Both the position numbers and the translations under genes were made by a program. 64,000 bases of DNA from Sinonovacula constricta (taxonomy: Eukaryota; Mollusca; Bivalvia; Cardiida; Solecurtidae). The notes under the pieces are model-generated. The model saw only the letters and a list, made by a program, of their open reading frames with translations, was not told the origin of the DNA and ran no database searches. Positions 46,390 to 57,080 of this stretch are shown piece by piece (the stretch's first letter is position 1; every line of letters begins with the position of its first letter). The stretch covers positions 51,543,831 to 51,607,830 of the forward strand of contig CM017558.1 in NCBI GenBank assembly GCA_007844125.1, written 5' to 3'.

Positions 46390-46640
46390 AAGGTATGCTT
46401 AAACAAGCAGACAGTGCTGGACACTGGCCACCAAGAAGTGCATTCACTTTTGTTCTCTCATCTAAAGAGAGAAAGGTTGACAACAAGTGATCTCCGAATT
46501 CGCTTTGCAGACAGACCGCCAACTGACGTCGGTGTGTATACAAATGTGGACAGACAGTGGGAATATGATCAGTAAGATTAGTGTCGTTTAGCTCAACGCC
46601 ACATCTTCGACATGACCCACCCTGCCATCATAAATAAGTA
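46390..46640 (-). pseudogene. Displaced C-terminal Cys/His motif of LINE ORF2
   Basis: The minus strand reads CRRCGVELNDTNLTDHIPTV then CPHL.., a C-x2-C..H-x4-C-x-H motif typical of the end of such ORF2 proteins, followed by LAVCLQSEFGDHLLSTFLSL. It lies in a different frame, 70 to 110 nt after the ORF2 stop. The stop frame itself continues IIIEILANLLIAEQFANWLL, so one stop and one frameshift separate the motif from ORF2. Confidence 0.65.
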
Positions 46641-46710
46641 ACCAGTTTGCAAACTGTTCTGCAATAAGTAAGTTGGCAAGAATTTCTATAATTATACTGC
46701 CAAATCTTGC

Positions 46711-49700
46711 TTATCTCATACAGTGTATGAATAGATCGGGCACGAGCGAATTCCACCGCACAATATCTATCTGTCCAGTCAATGATCGCCTTTGAACGGA
46801 TCTTGAGATAAACGATGCGTTTCCATGTAAACTTCCCGGGAAATTTCCGTCGCCTAGGAAATCGTTTAAATAGTTTGTTAAATTATAATACTCAAGCAGA
46901 CCCCACATATCCTTAAAGAAACCAGATATCCTAGAGGGGTTTAACTTGCTATAAGTTAACCGAAACAGAAACATGTGCCTTACTGCTTTGTTACCCAGCA
47001 GGCGACACAGTTGACCAAGAAAAATCAGTTTCCGTTGATCAATAAGACATTTTATAGGTAAAATATTAAGCATACTAAGTGCTATATCAGTACGTGTCCT
47101 CCAGCTGAATCCTTGCATAGATTTGACGCACCTACGATGCGCCCTCTCAAGGGAGATTATTTCATGAGACGATAAGGTGTATAGACATTCAGTACCGTAA
47201 AGTGCTTTTGGAAGGACTATATGATCATAGATCCTTTTACAGGTGATTGGATTTAATTGACTGAGAGATTCATTGTCCAGAGTGCCGAAGAACGTTTTCC
47301 GTAATTTTTCGGAAATAAATTTAATCCGTTGGTTTAACTTATAGTCACAGTAACACATAACACCCAGGTGTAAGTAGTTATCGACTTCGGATATTGTGTC
47401 ATCACCCAGATGCCATGATCTGGCCGAACGGAGGTAAGATATTTTATTTTCATTGAAAACCATAACGGCACATTTAGCAGGATTATATTGAAACCTCCAC
47501 TTGCACGCATAACGGTGACAAGTGTCTAGAAGAGTTTGGAGGCCCTGCATTGACAGAGATAACAGAAGCATATCGTCGGCTACGGTTGGTGCACATAGAT
47601 TGTAACCGTTTATACATAAACCGACCTGTGTATTAACAAGTTGTTGTATTAATTCATTAATGAAGCACAAGTAGAGAAATGGTGACCAACGCGAGCCTTG
47701 ACGGGTGGACTGAAGTATCGGGAACCAGTCAGATTTACGTCCCCTGTACAATACACAACTGGTCATTCCAGTGTGCATATTCACAATCGCATGCCAGAGA
47801 CGACCTGTTATACCCATAGAATATAGCTTGTAGAAGAGGCCATTATGCCATACCCTATCAAAAGCTTGACGGGCATCCAAATAGCATGCATATAACTTGC
47901 TCTTGTTTTCTTTACAATAATGTATACACTCTTGTAATAGAAAACTTGTCATATTACAGCCCATCCCCTCCTGAAATCCGCCCTGTAGTGGATGAATGGG
48001 GATATTTATATGTTCTTTTAACCGTAATAAAAGCATGCTCTCGTACAGTTTGAGAAGACATGAAGAAAGAGTGATAGCTCGATAACTATTCGGATCATCT
48101 TTACGTTTATTGCCTCCTTTGAATAAGGTAATAATGCAACCTTGTTTTAACTGACTAGGTACATAAGACTGCGACAACATATTATTGAATAATAAAAGTA
48201 TATATTCGTATAGTACATGCCCTCCATTAATTATATGCTCATTATAGATGGAGTCTAAACCGCACATTTTACCTTTATTTAGGCTTTTAATACACCCCAT
48301 CAATTCCTGGAGTGAAAATGGAGGCTGATCAGGGGCCATATTGCTTTCACATTTCAACTGATCAACTGTATTATCAACTACTTGACGAAAGCTTTGATCA
48401 TACAACTCATGATTTGTATCACTATACAAATCAGCGAAATAGGAACCCCACTCTTGAGTAATATCGTTAGCGTCGCGTACTACACGACCATTAAAGTTAA
48501 GCTCACATGTACATGATGATGAATTGCCCTTTCTCTTAGCATTAAACAGCTTCCAGAACAACCCGCAGTCAATAGGTACAGCGGCCTCAATATCACGATA
48601 CGTTTGACTCATATAATTACGAACCGCGCTACGGTGAGAGCGTCTAAACTTTGCTTTGGCCTCCTTATATAATATGAAAGTTACGTGAGTTCTATCACGT
48701 GGTCTACCGGCTGCTAGCCACTCACCGCGCTTCTGACGCATCCACGCATGAAGGCCCTTTAAGGTCTGGCCCCAATATGGTCTGAGGTATGAGCGATAGA
48801 ATGAGCGTGGAAGACATGTGTCCGACGCATATTTAATAGATTCGACTATCTCCGTATACAGCCTATCAATATCATCATGTGATGTTACTTTTAAAGCGCG
48901 GCCCTGTCGTGAGTTGAGTCGACACATTAGAATATGTTGAAAATGTGATAACGCTCTCGGCGTTACGTTAGCCCATTTGATTGATGCAGCACGTGCATGA
49001 ATCGGGAGATCACGTGTTATCTGTATCAGTAATTTAACCATAACAGGACGGTGTGTAGATACATTGACACAGTTATCATCAACTATATGACATGATTGAA
49101 CAAAATCAACACAACTTAACGGTATCAAAATGTGGTCAATCAATGATTCGGTGGTGCCATCATAGGAAACAAATGTAGATTCTGCTCCTGTACATAAAGG
49201 CAACGTATCAACAGCAACAAGATGATGATAATGTATCATATCATATAGGTCACTACTTCTCATATCATTCGGCTTGATGAATGAACGACCTTGAAGATGA
49301 CCGTTGAAATTCCCCTTAACGATAACACGCCCCCTAGTGGAGTATGAGCAAATAATATCCTGTATATGAGTTAAATGATCCCTATACAATTTAATACTAT
49401 AATTAGAACTAGGTGCATATATTTGAAATATATATATATAGTCATCAGCCGCAACTTTCAGTTGTATACCAATTATACGATCGTGGTCAACATTCAAAAG
49501 ACTGATCTGATCATTCAAGCTTGCATGCCAGAGCAGTGCAACACCGCCCTTGGCTCTTCTTCTTGTAGAACAGTACATATCAGTACACTGACCAACCCCC
49601 TTATATGATGGATGAATACTGTTGATAAAATCTACATTTGATTGGGTCAGCCAATGTTCAGACACGCCGCAAATACTGATTTTGTGGGTATCTAGCAACT

Positions 49701-49812
49701 GGCTGAGATAAAACGCACTTGACATTATGCCTGTTGCGTTCCATGTACATATATTTAACGATGACAGCGTTACCATTGTATATATGGTCAAACAAGTAAT
49801 AATCAGTTTCAT
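46711..49812 (-). CDS. LINE ORF2: APE endonuclease and reverse transcriptase
   Basis: A 1033-aa protein that would nick target DNA and copy the element RNA into it. Residues 1-260 are an APE-type endonuclease: N25 in CTWNATG, E52 in SEHW, S223-L-I-D226-H (family S-x-I-D-Y/H) and H254 in STHRP. Two expected acids are changed: the GDxN box reads GNFN (D168 to N), and the SDH box reads STH (T253). Residues about 540-790 are the reverse transcriptase: LDARQAFDRVW (motif A, near 645), TRQGSRWSPFLY, and VADDML (catalytic DD near 745; usually YADD or FADD). A C-terminal helical region follows. The stop comes before the Cys/His motif normal for the family. The ATG at 49812 lies 27 nt after ORF1. D168N would be expected to cripple the endonuclease. 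Reverse transcriptase looks intact. Confidence 0.9.
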   Translation of the reverse strand: MKLIITCLTIYTMVTLSSLNICTWNATGIMSSAFYLSQLLDTHKISICGVSEHWLTQSNVDFINSIHPSYKGVGQCTDMYCSTRRRAKGGVALLWHASLNDQISLLNVDHDRIIGIQLKVAADDYIYIFQIYAPSSNYSIKLYRDHLTHIQDIICSYSTRGRVIVKGNFNGHLQGRSFIKPNDMRSSDLYDMIHYHHLVAVDTLPLCTGAESTFVSYDGTTESLIDHILIPLSCVDFVQSCHIVDDNCVNVSTHRPVMVKLLIQITRDLPIHARAASIKWANVTPRALSHFQHILMCRLNSRQGRALKVTSHDDIDRLYTEIVESIKYASDTCLPRSFYRSYLRPYWGQTLKGLHAWMRQKRGEWLAAGRPRDRTHVTFILYKEAKAKFRRSHRSAVRNYMSQTYRDIEAAVPIDCGLFWKLFNAKRKGNSSSCTCELNFNGRVVRDANDITQEWGSYFADLYSDTNHELYDQSFRQVVDNTVDQLKCESNMAPDQPPFSLQELMGCIKSLNKGKMCGLDSIYNEHIINGGHVLYEYILLLFNNMLSQSYVPSQLKQGCIITLFKGGNKRKDDPNSYRAITLSSCLLKLYESMLLLRLKEHINIPIHPLQGGFQEGMGCNMTSFLLQECIHYCKENKSKLYACYLDARQAFDRVWHNGLFYKLYSMGITGRLWHAIVNMHTGMTSCVLYRGRKSDWFPILQSTRQGSRWSPFLYLCFINELIQQLVNTQVGLCINGYNLCAPTVADDMLLLSLSMQGLQTLLDTCHRYACKWRFQYNPAKCAVMVFNENKISYLRSARSWHLGDDTISEVDNYLHLGVMCYCDYKLNQRIKFISEKLRKTFFGTLDNESLSQLNPITCKRIYDHIVLPKALYGTECLYTLSSHEIISLERAHRRCVKSMQGFSWRTRTDIALSMLNILPIKCLIDQRKLIFLGQLCRLLGNKAVRHMFLFRLTYSKLNPSRISGFFKDMWGLLEYYNLTNYLNDFLGDGNFPGSLHGNASFISRSVQRRSLTGQIDIVRWNSLVPDLFIHCMR

Positions 49813-49839
49813 AAAGTTGTTTGTTTACGTGTTAGCTTG

Positions 49840-51714
49840 TTAATCATCACAGTTATGCCTGCTCGATTGTTCACGTGACTGTCCACGTGGTAGTCCACCT
49901 GACCGTCTACCTCGCGGCGGTCTATTCAACCATGGCCTGCAGGTAACACCCGGTGGCCAAAATCCGTCGCTAGTAATCAATGTAGAATTATAGTCATCTA
50001 CGTTTATTTGTATTGTAGCTGTGTCGCGGTATTGAGATCTAAATATTCTAATATAGTTAAAATGAGCACCGTTTTGTAATCCGATAGAGTACAAAATGTT
50101 GTCTGTTACCGTGTTGAGAAACCCACCCACGAAGAAACGTTTGGATCGTTTTCTCACATACTTTGTGAAATCATCACTTGATCTGGTAGCAAGACCCTCT
50201 TGGCCAACTGACGACTGCACAGGGTCCGCCTGCTGCACGTAATTAGTTCCCTTTACGTCGCTACTTTCCGTTATCCCAGCGATTCTCCGCGGGATGGGGT
50301 GTATTTTTTCCAAGGGCGGATCTACACTCGGTTTGCTGTTGTCAGGTGGCTTGCTTTTAATTTTTGCACTATACGTGTCATTTTCAGGAGATTTTGATAG
50401 TCGTTTAAAGCGGGACTGTCCGTCATTCTCTACTCTGTATAAAGTGCCACGCATGTTGTGTTCATCGGTCGATTCGCTCGTGTTGTGTTCGAACATTGGT
50501 TTACGCACGCCATGTCCCGTCGCCGGTACCCGCGCGCCCTGTTCCGTCGAAGGTTCACTCACGTCATGTTCCGTCGCCGGATCACGCACGTTCTGTTCCA
50601 TCGCCGGCTCCCGCGTGTTACATACATCCAACGGTTTTGTGTTTTCATTTGCAGAACAGCACGCTTGCTTATTGCCCCTTTGGTTTAAAATATTCAACTC
50701 AACTTTCGAGACTTTCTTATCTAGCTGCTTAATATGCTGGAAGAATTTATCGCGAATATCATTTAAGAGATGTTTCGTCTGGTCCCTTTCCGAAGCGAAC
50801 TCGACCTTAAGTAACTTAAGATCGTTCCGTATGCTTGAGCTTCCGGTGCACTTTTCATCGAACGTTCTGTCTAACGATAGTTGATTAACTGCAATCTTAT
50901 GCTCCAACTCTTCTAGGGATCGCGCAGATTCTTTCCGCAGCATTGCAAGCTCGCTTTTAATACCCTTTATATTGTCATTCAGGGTTGCTTCCAGAGACGT
51001 TTTCTCTTGTTTAAGGGCGATGATGTCGCCTTGTACCTGAGCAATAACATGCTTTAGACTTTCGATCTCAGCACTTTGACTTTGGTTCTGCTGTGACCCG
51101 AGTCTCTGAGTTTCGGTTTGTGAGCACCTGTTGTCGTCATTTACTGCAAACTTCGCCGAGTTAAGAATTGGCTTTAGCTCTTCAAAAGGCGATCCGTCTA
51201 GTATAGACACCAATACATAGACATCATGTGACAATTTATAAGACAATGTCTCACCAGAACGTGTTGATTTCCTCTTCTTTAGATCGCACGTTTTCCTATA
51301 CGGATACCCGTCGCAATTTTGCACAAGCTTAAAAAGCATGCATCTCAAGTCGGCAAGATTTGATTCATTGGACATGACGTCGGTTAAAAGACGCGATATA
51401 AACTGGTCCTTTGTACATTGATGAAACAGACCCTGTAAGCACTGTAGACGGTCGTCCGAGGACGCGCTGTCGTCGAAAATATCGATGTTCCCGACACACA
51501 TGGAAACATCCGAGCTCTGTGACCCACATATCTCATTTAGATGTGCCTGGGACGAATCTAACGGTACTTGACTACAAAACCGTGTCTGTCCTGGGGCCGG
51601 TTTAGTCTGGATTACCTGCCCTTTGTCTAAACACAAAGGGTCAGGCACAAACGAAATAATGGCGGCGGCGATGGAATCGCTAAGTTTACGAGCTAATAGC
51701 AAAAGGCGGGTCAT
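49840..51714 (-). CDS. LINE ORF1: coiled-coil, RRM-like RNA-binding protein
   Basis: A 624-aa protein that would bind the element RNA. Residues about 100-195 form a folded-looking region (TDVMSNESNLADLRCMLFKL..). About 213-340 is a long coiled coil (IESLKHVIAQVQGDIIALKQ..). At about 366-420 there are six copies of a nine-residue repeat, consensus R-x-P-A-T-E-H-x-V. About 520-597 is an RRM-like domain starting KRFFVGGFLNTV and ending FWPPGVTCRPWL. An Arg/Gly-rich tail ends the protein. The FVGG and FWP-x-G-V-x-CRPW boxes recall ORF1 proteins of other mollusc LINEs (from memory). The ATG at 51714 is the first in the frame. The 196-codon frame on the opposite strand (50294-50884) is a shadow of this gene. 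Confidence 0.85.
   Translation of the reverse strand: MTRLLLLARKLSDSIAAAIISFVPDPLCLDKGQVIQTKPAPGQTRFCSQVPLDSSQAHLNEICGSQSSDVSMCVGNIDIFDDSASSDDRLQCLQGLFHQCTKDQFISRLLTDVMSNESNLADLRCMLFKLVQNCDGYPYRKTCDLKKRKSTRSGETLSYKLSHDVYVLVSILDGSPFEELKPILNSAKFAVNDDNRCSQTETQRLGSQQNQSQSAEIESLKHVIAQVQGDIIALKQEKTSLEATLNDNIKGIKSELAMLRKESARSLEELEHKIAVNQLSLDRTFDEKCTGSSSIRNDLKLLKVEFASERDQTKHLLNDIRDKFFQHIKQLDKKVSKVELNILNQRGNKQACCSANENTKPLDVCNTREPAMEQNVRDPATEHDVSEPSTEQGARVPATGHGVRKPMFEHNTSESTDEHNMRGTLYRVENDGQSRFKRLSKSPENDTYSAKIKSKPPDNSKPSVDPPLEKIHPIPRRIAGITESSDVKGTNYVQQADPVQSSVGQEGLATRSSDDFTKYVRKRSKRFFVGGFLNTVTDNILYSIGLQNGAHFNYIRIFRSQYRDTATIQINVDDYNSTLITSDGFWPPGVTCRPWLNRPPRGRRSGGLPRGQSREQSSRHNCDD
50455..50617 (-). repeat. 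27-bp coding minisatellite inside LINE ORF1
   Basis: Six in-frame units of nine codons (REPAMEQNV, RDPATEHDV, SEPSTEQGA, RVPATGHGV, RKPMFEHNT, SESTDEHNM). Unit length is a multiple of three, so copy number can vary without breaking the frame. Confidence 0.85.
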
Positions 51715-51770
51715 TGTGATAGTATTGATTTTTTGGTCAATATCAATGTTGTAGTTTTCATTCGTGTAAA

Positions 51771-54480
51771 GCGTTGTTAAGGAGCTATTACTTATGATGA
51801 GATTTTACATTCCTGACAAGTTGAATATTTTTCGGACAAATTTACGCAGTGTAATTTCGGACATTATTTATTTAATTGATAAATATTAAGTTAAAAAATA
51901 ATTTAAGTGAAAATTTTAGTTCCCCATATTTCCTTCATTAGGTAATTAATATTGAAAATTATTACATCTGTGTGAAATGCATTCATAGAACATTTCTTTT
52001 ATGCAAAAATAAGTCATTTTAAAACAAAAGTATAAATGTAATGGTGTTAAGAATTTTTTTTATAATTTTAAGTTTTGACTTAAGATGCTTTGTGAATACG
52101 GCCCCTAGGAGTGGCATGTTAAATTTGGTAAAGAGATCTTATTATTACTTTATTATCGCCATTTTCACTTTATTTGGCCATTTTTAAACTTGATCACTTG
52201 TTATACAGTCCCATAGAAGTTATTAGTAATAGGTTTGCAGCAAAAAATATTTTTTATGCCGCTAGGATGTTGTTTTAGCTTAAAAATGGTATGTAACGTG
52301 ACAATATGCACTGTGTATTAATTTGAAGAGCTAAAAATGATGGTTTTTCAGCATTATGTTGTATCATTTAAATATTACTAAGATTGCATAGCAAAATATT
52401 ATATTTTGCATGAACAATTTATACTCATTGGTTATATTTCACTATAAACATTTCTTTCTAGTTTAATTAGCTTTTTGTTTCATCAATTTTTAAGAAAAAA
52501 ATAAAAAAAAAAATGACAGGGGTTTGTATACAAGTAGAGTTTGTTATACATTTTGACAATTTCTTTCAAACTGAAATTAAGAAGCCAATGAATTGAAAAA
52601 GAAATTAATATTAAAATGATTTGCAGTTTATTTTTCAAGATTTATATGTATTTAACACAAAAACATACCTAACTTTGAACTTCTTCATGTACCAATAATA
52701 GGTCTTATTGTTGAAGAACTGATGAAATAATACTTCTATTTTAAAAAGCTTCATCTCAAAAAGCTTAATTGATACCAATTGCAGTCAGGATCAAACACCA
52801 TTTTTGCATTTATCATCTTAATCACATCAATATAAGTTGGTCATTCAAAGGGAGTACTGTTGTAAGAATTCTTAAAAAATCTGGGCTTACCAGTATGTTG
52901 ATTTCTCTTTTGTTTTTGCCAGACAACTGAACTATTTAGATATGCAAATTAATAAATCGATAGACTATTTACATGAAACATGCATATAATGATATAACAT
53001 TATCTAATGAAAAATAAGAAGTTAAAATTAAGCCTAAATGTCAGTTAATGTGTAACATAATACTAATATGGCAACTTATATTAACACGAAGTCTGGTCAG
53101 TATAATAATTATTTATGTACAGTGAGTTAGTTCTTCTATGCACTAGGAACTGGGGCAAACATTTATGCATGATAATTCTAAATCAGACTACGGTATAAGA
53201 TTATCAAAAACATAAGCAAGTTAACTGCCATTCTTTGTCATCACCAGCAATGTCATTTGAAATGTTTTAAAATATTACTGTGTGCATGTATACTCAACTC
53301 ACAGGAAAATTCTTTTAATGCCCTTTTTTGTTATTTCTTTTAGATCTGATTAATGGAATTTGTTAAAAATGATTAGAGTGTTCATCATTATTTTGATTTT
53401 TTTTGTTTAATAACAATGTCAGGTATACAGAAAGGTATTATTGCCATTAATTTGGTTTTCATTCAATTTGATTTTTTAATAACAATATTAAATAATGATT
53501 TAAGAGAATAGAGTGTGTCATTTACACAACTAGTGTGACATTTGCCAAATTTTTCCTTTGAAGGTGACAAAAATTAACAAGAAATGCTATTATAAAATGA
53601 AATACTGCTAATGTTTCTGTAAGAAAAGTCCCCAGGAAGCATGAAGTCCAAACACATGAGTGCAAAACACTTACTTAATTTGACTTAGCATTTGCATATT
53701 CATTGTTATTATTTGCTATCAGTTTTTAAGTGTTTTTATATAAATTAACAACATTAAAACACACAATTTTATCTTCAGTAATTTAGGAAAACTATTTTTT
53801 AAAGTTTGCATTGATTTAAGACAACAAATCTGAAGTTTCTACAACATTTAAGACTCCTTATTTTTTATGTTCACTTATTTGTTAGTTTGTATGTTCTACT
53901 CTTAAGTTTTTGCATTTTGGCATTGTAAAGATTCTATTAAAATTATTATATCAACACAAAAATGAGGAGCATGTGTCTAGGTGGATCAGACAGTAAGAAT
54001 AACAGTACATATTGTGCAATTCTTAGAATGCCCTAATTTTGAAATAGTGCTCTTTCATACACATGGTAAATGATGAAATATTCAAGTAAGTTAATAAAAT
54101 GACATAACAAGCATCCCACAATAACTGTATAAGCACAATATCTTTGATTATATTGTAACATTTACATTTAAGATAGTATATGTAGTGTCCGCATGGCAAT
54201 GTAATACTTTCTTAATAAACATAACTAAAACACATTCGTATTGATCACAATGCAAAACAAAATCATTTTATAATCATTTTACAAGAGATCACATATCCGA
54301 AATATCACAATCTTCGTATTTGTCCGAAAAGTACTCAACTTATTGAAATTTAAAAAAAAATAACATACGGAAATGCTTCACGAAAAGAAACCTTATCTTT
54401 AAGAATTTTATATATACATATCGATTGAAAATTGAACAATATCCCGATGAACAACTTTTGAAAGTATTTGGTTAACTTAC
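51771..54480. other. AT-rich stretch, one MITE-like end
   Basis: The stretch CTTAAGATGCTTTGTGAATACGGCCCCTAGG at 52081-52111 looks like one end of a short DNA element of a kind seen in many marine invertebrates (from memory); its partner end was not found. The rest is AT-rich with no gene, RNA or clear repeat. Confidence 0.45.
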
Positions 54481-54501
54481 AGCTATCATTGCGTCGGCCA
54501 T
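54481..54501 (-). CDS. Candidate first coding exon (MADAMIA) with 5' flank
   Basis: On the minus strand, AAACAATGG is a good start context; seven codons (MADAMIA) are followed by GTAAGT, a perfect donor. The upstream minus-strand sequence (about 54502-54680) is richer in GC and CpG than anything within several kb, as for a promoter or 5' untranslated region. The gene would run left, towards the LINE, which would then sit in an intron or downstream. No next exon was found. Confidence 0.3.
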
Positions 54502-55120
54502 TGTTTCGCCAATGCCAGACTTCTATTATGTTTACAATAGAAGCTGGGAACCAGACTAGGGCCGGTTGTGAATTGAAGTATTCGACTTCATTACCTTCCA
54601 TGCTGGCACAATACACCCAAGCGGTTAGCGGCAGAAAACACAACACGTTACACGACGTGCATTGCAATGTTTACATTAATAAAAGAGTGACGACAAAAAA
54701 AAAAAAAAAGCTAACCTTCTGTTGGCACCGATTTGTCCATTAAGCATCATATTAATTCCACAGCAATATCAAAATCACAAGTTCATACACTTTCCTAGAC
54801 TCATATATTCACAATTGCGTAGCAACAAATCAATGAGTGGAAATAGTTCAAATGGCCAACCTATTGTCCATTCAAAGTTGGCGCCATTACACCGGTCACA
54901 AAAAATACAGTTTTCTCCAAGAATTATATCCTTATCACTATAGAATCCACTCTGAGAAGTGACGATTAAGAATCAACTACATGGAAAAACATGGTCAGAA
55001 AATCAGAGAGTTTGCTTTTAAATCGCTTATTTTTACCGGAGCGATCAAAATTGACAACCAAAACTTTGCGCATGCGCACTATGATCAAACTATTAAACTT
55101 TCAAAACTGTTCAGTTTCTT
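54502..55120. promoter_or_regulatory. Possible promoter region
   Basis: Locally raised GC and CpG at 54502-54680 upstream of the candidate first exon, with GCGCATGCGCA near 55070 (a palindrome resembling an NRF1 site). No TATA box is clear. This is inference from composition. Confidence 0.25.
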
Positions 55121-55139
55121 TGAATATGGCTCTTAAATT

Positions 55140-55640
55140 AAATAACTTCCAATAAACTTTTCGAAATGAAAGCATATTTTAGATTCTCATTAAGATTTAT
55201 GAATATTCCTGTTGACTATTTTACATAATTATTAATTTCAAAACTAAGTTTTGTGATAGCCTACACTTTAGGAGCGATACAAAAATCATTCTTCAATGTT
55301 ATGGTTAGTTATAAGCAGACTTCTAGCCAAATTATGCATTAAGATTGAATGAGCAAAATTTGAATGAAAATAATAAAGAAAATCATAAAATGAACAAAAT
55401 CATATGAAACTTAGACCAACGTAGTAAGGGTATGTATTTAACTTGAAAAAATGCTAAAATGTTAAGTTGAATAAGGCTTCTAAATAAAAAGAATCTAATA
55501 AACTCTTCGAAAATGAAGTCTATTTTTAAAGATTCTCATTAAGATATATGAATATTCATACTGGCTAATTTACATGATTAATTATTTTAAATCTAAGTTT
55601 AGTGATAGCCTTCACTTTAAGTTGCAGTGCAGACCGTTTT
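55140..55640 (+). repeat. Dispersed repeat, two direct copies
   Basis: TCTAATAAACT.TTCGAAA, TTTAGATTCTCATTAAGAT.TATGAATATTC, TTACAT.ATTA, CTAAGTTTTGTGATAGCCT and CACTTTA recur at about 55148-55275 and 55495-55620. A relative lies in reverse orientation at about 43000-43085. Confidence 0.65.
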
Positions 55641-56875
55641 AAAGTAAAAAGAAAATGTAAAAATAAGGGCAAAATCGGCTAAATGGACCTTAGAACTTAG
55701 AATGGAACTTAGATTTCTGGAATATGCGAGCACACGATGGCATTGGGATGTGTTGATATTTGACCAATACAACACCCATTTCGAATTTAAATAGGTTGTT
55801 TATATTCAGACATTTATCTTATGACCGCGTCCGATTAGTAACCATCAGTAGAAAAGCGCAAAGAAGGAATGTAACCCATATGTAAATAAATAATCCAAAA
55901 GAAACAAAGAAGACCACATGATATTATCAGACTTTTTTTTGTCTCAACACATGTATTGAACAGTGATGGCAATGGAAACTGAATATATATGTGTGTGTTT
56001 GTGTGTGTGTGATTCGCCACGAGAAAATGGGGCTTATTGAAGTTTTTTTTTTTATAAAAAGAATGAGGTTTTCTTCATTTCTTATTCGCCGTACTTTTCT
56101 GAGTGTTGTGGTTAAATATTTTACTTATCCAGATATGGCATTTTTGGTAACACTTTCACAACATTTTTCAACTGCCGAGATGCGTGCCATTGACGTCATG
56201 ACTCTAACGTGAAAAACGTTGCGTGGTGTTACATTCAATGAAAGTGTTAAACGTTGCGGTTTACATTTATAATTGAAAATAATGCATAATAACATTATGA
56301 GGCCGCACAAATATCATTTCTAGCTAATAATTCAGTTAAGTAAAGAATGTAAACAACCAAAATCAGTTACAACCACTGCCGACGAACGGTATCATACGAG
56401 CAGACCGGACTCTTCTTGGAATAAGCAGTTCAGTTAGCAACTTTAATATGTCACGTTAAAACATTTACGATTAATCTCCCTTGGAATATTTGTTTAACAT
56501 TTTTGTATAAGTATTGTATGTTGAACCGTCATCATGTAAACGGATGTAAGCAACTCAGCAGACGATAACTGCGTAGCAATATACGACCCTTGACATATTA
56601 AAATGTTGCAAATATAAAGAGTCACGTATATAATAATAGCTTTATATCTTTAGTCGTCCATCCCAGAAAACTTAAAACGGTCACAAGATACTTAATTTGT
56701 TATAAGAGTTAGCAAATGACATTAACTCTGGCATTGAAGACGAGGGTAATTTTAAAATAAATGCGCTGTCTTCAGACTGCCGGTGTGATGTAGATTTACA
56801 ATATAAAGAGTGTATGAGACAGTTTAGAATTAAAGATTCATGGCAAACAATGCAGTTCAATTTACGATATTGAAC
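55641..56875. other. Intergenic, no gene seen
   Basis: Includes a (TG)n microsatellite at 55988-56011. Moderately less AT-rich than the regions to the left. No gene was recognised. Confidence 0.5.
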
Positions 56876-57020
56876 AAGAGAGAGAATCTCTTAGAGAGGG
56901 AGGGAGAGAGAGAGAGAGAGAGACACACACACACACATACAGAGAGACAAAGAGAAAGAGAGACAGAGAGATACAGAGAGAGACACACACACAGAGACAG
57001 AGATAGACAAACAGGCAGAC

Positions 57021-57078
<58 letters not shown>

Positions 57079-57080
57079 CA
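56876..57080. repeat. Purine-rich (GA)n / (CA)n compound microsatellite
   Basis: About 200 bp of AGAGAG with islands of ACACAC. Both strands give long low-complexity frames that are not genes. Confidence 0.95.

Larger units (their letters stand above)
45619..51770 (-). mobile_element. Near full-length two-ORF LINE
   Basis: A non-LTR retrotransposon of about 6.1 kb on the minus strand: short 5' region, ORF1 (49840-51714), 27-nt gap, ORF2 (46711-49812), then about 1.1 kb of 3' sequence that includes the displaced C-terminal motif of ORF2 and CA/CG-rich microsatellites (about 45840-45910). The ORFs share one frame; two in-frame TAA stops separate them. Long intact ORFs imply a young insertion. 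The exact 5' end and target duplication were not found. The protein layout (RRM-like ORF1, APE-type endonuclease, reverse transcriptase) fits the broad CR1/Jockey side of LINEs; the clade is not proven. Confidence 0.88.

Noticed and set aside
50294..50884. 196-codon plus-strand frame
   Set aside because: It lies antisense to LINE ORF1 and is repetitive because of the 27-bp repeat there. It is a shadow frame.
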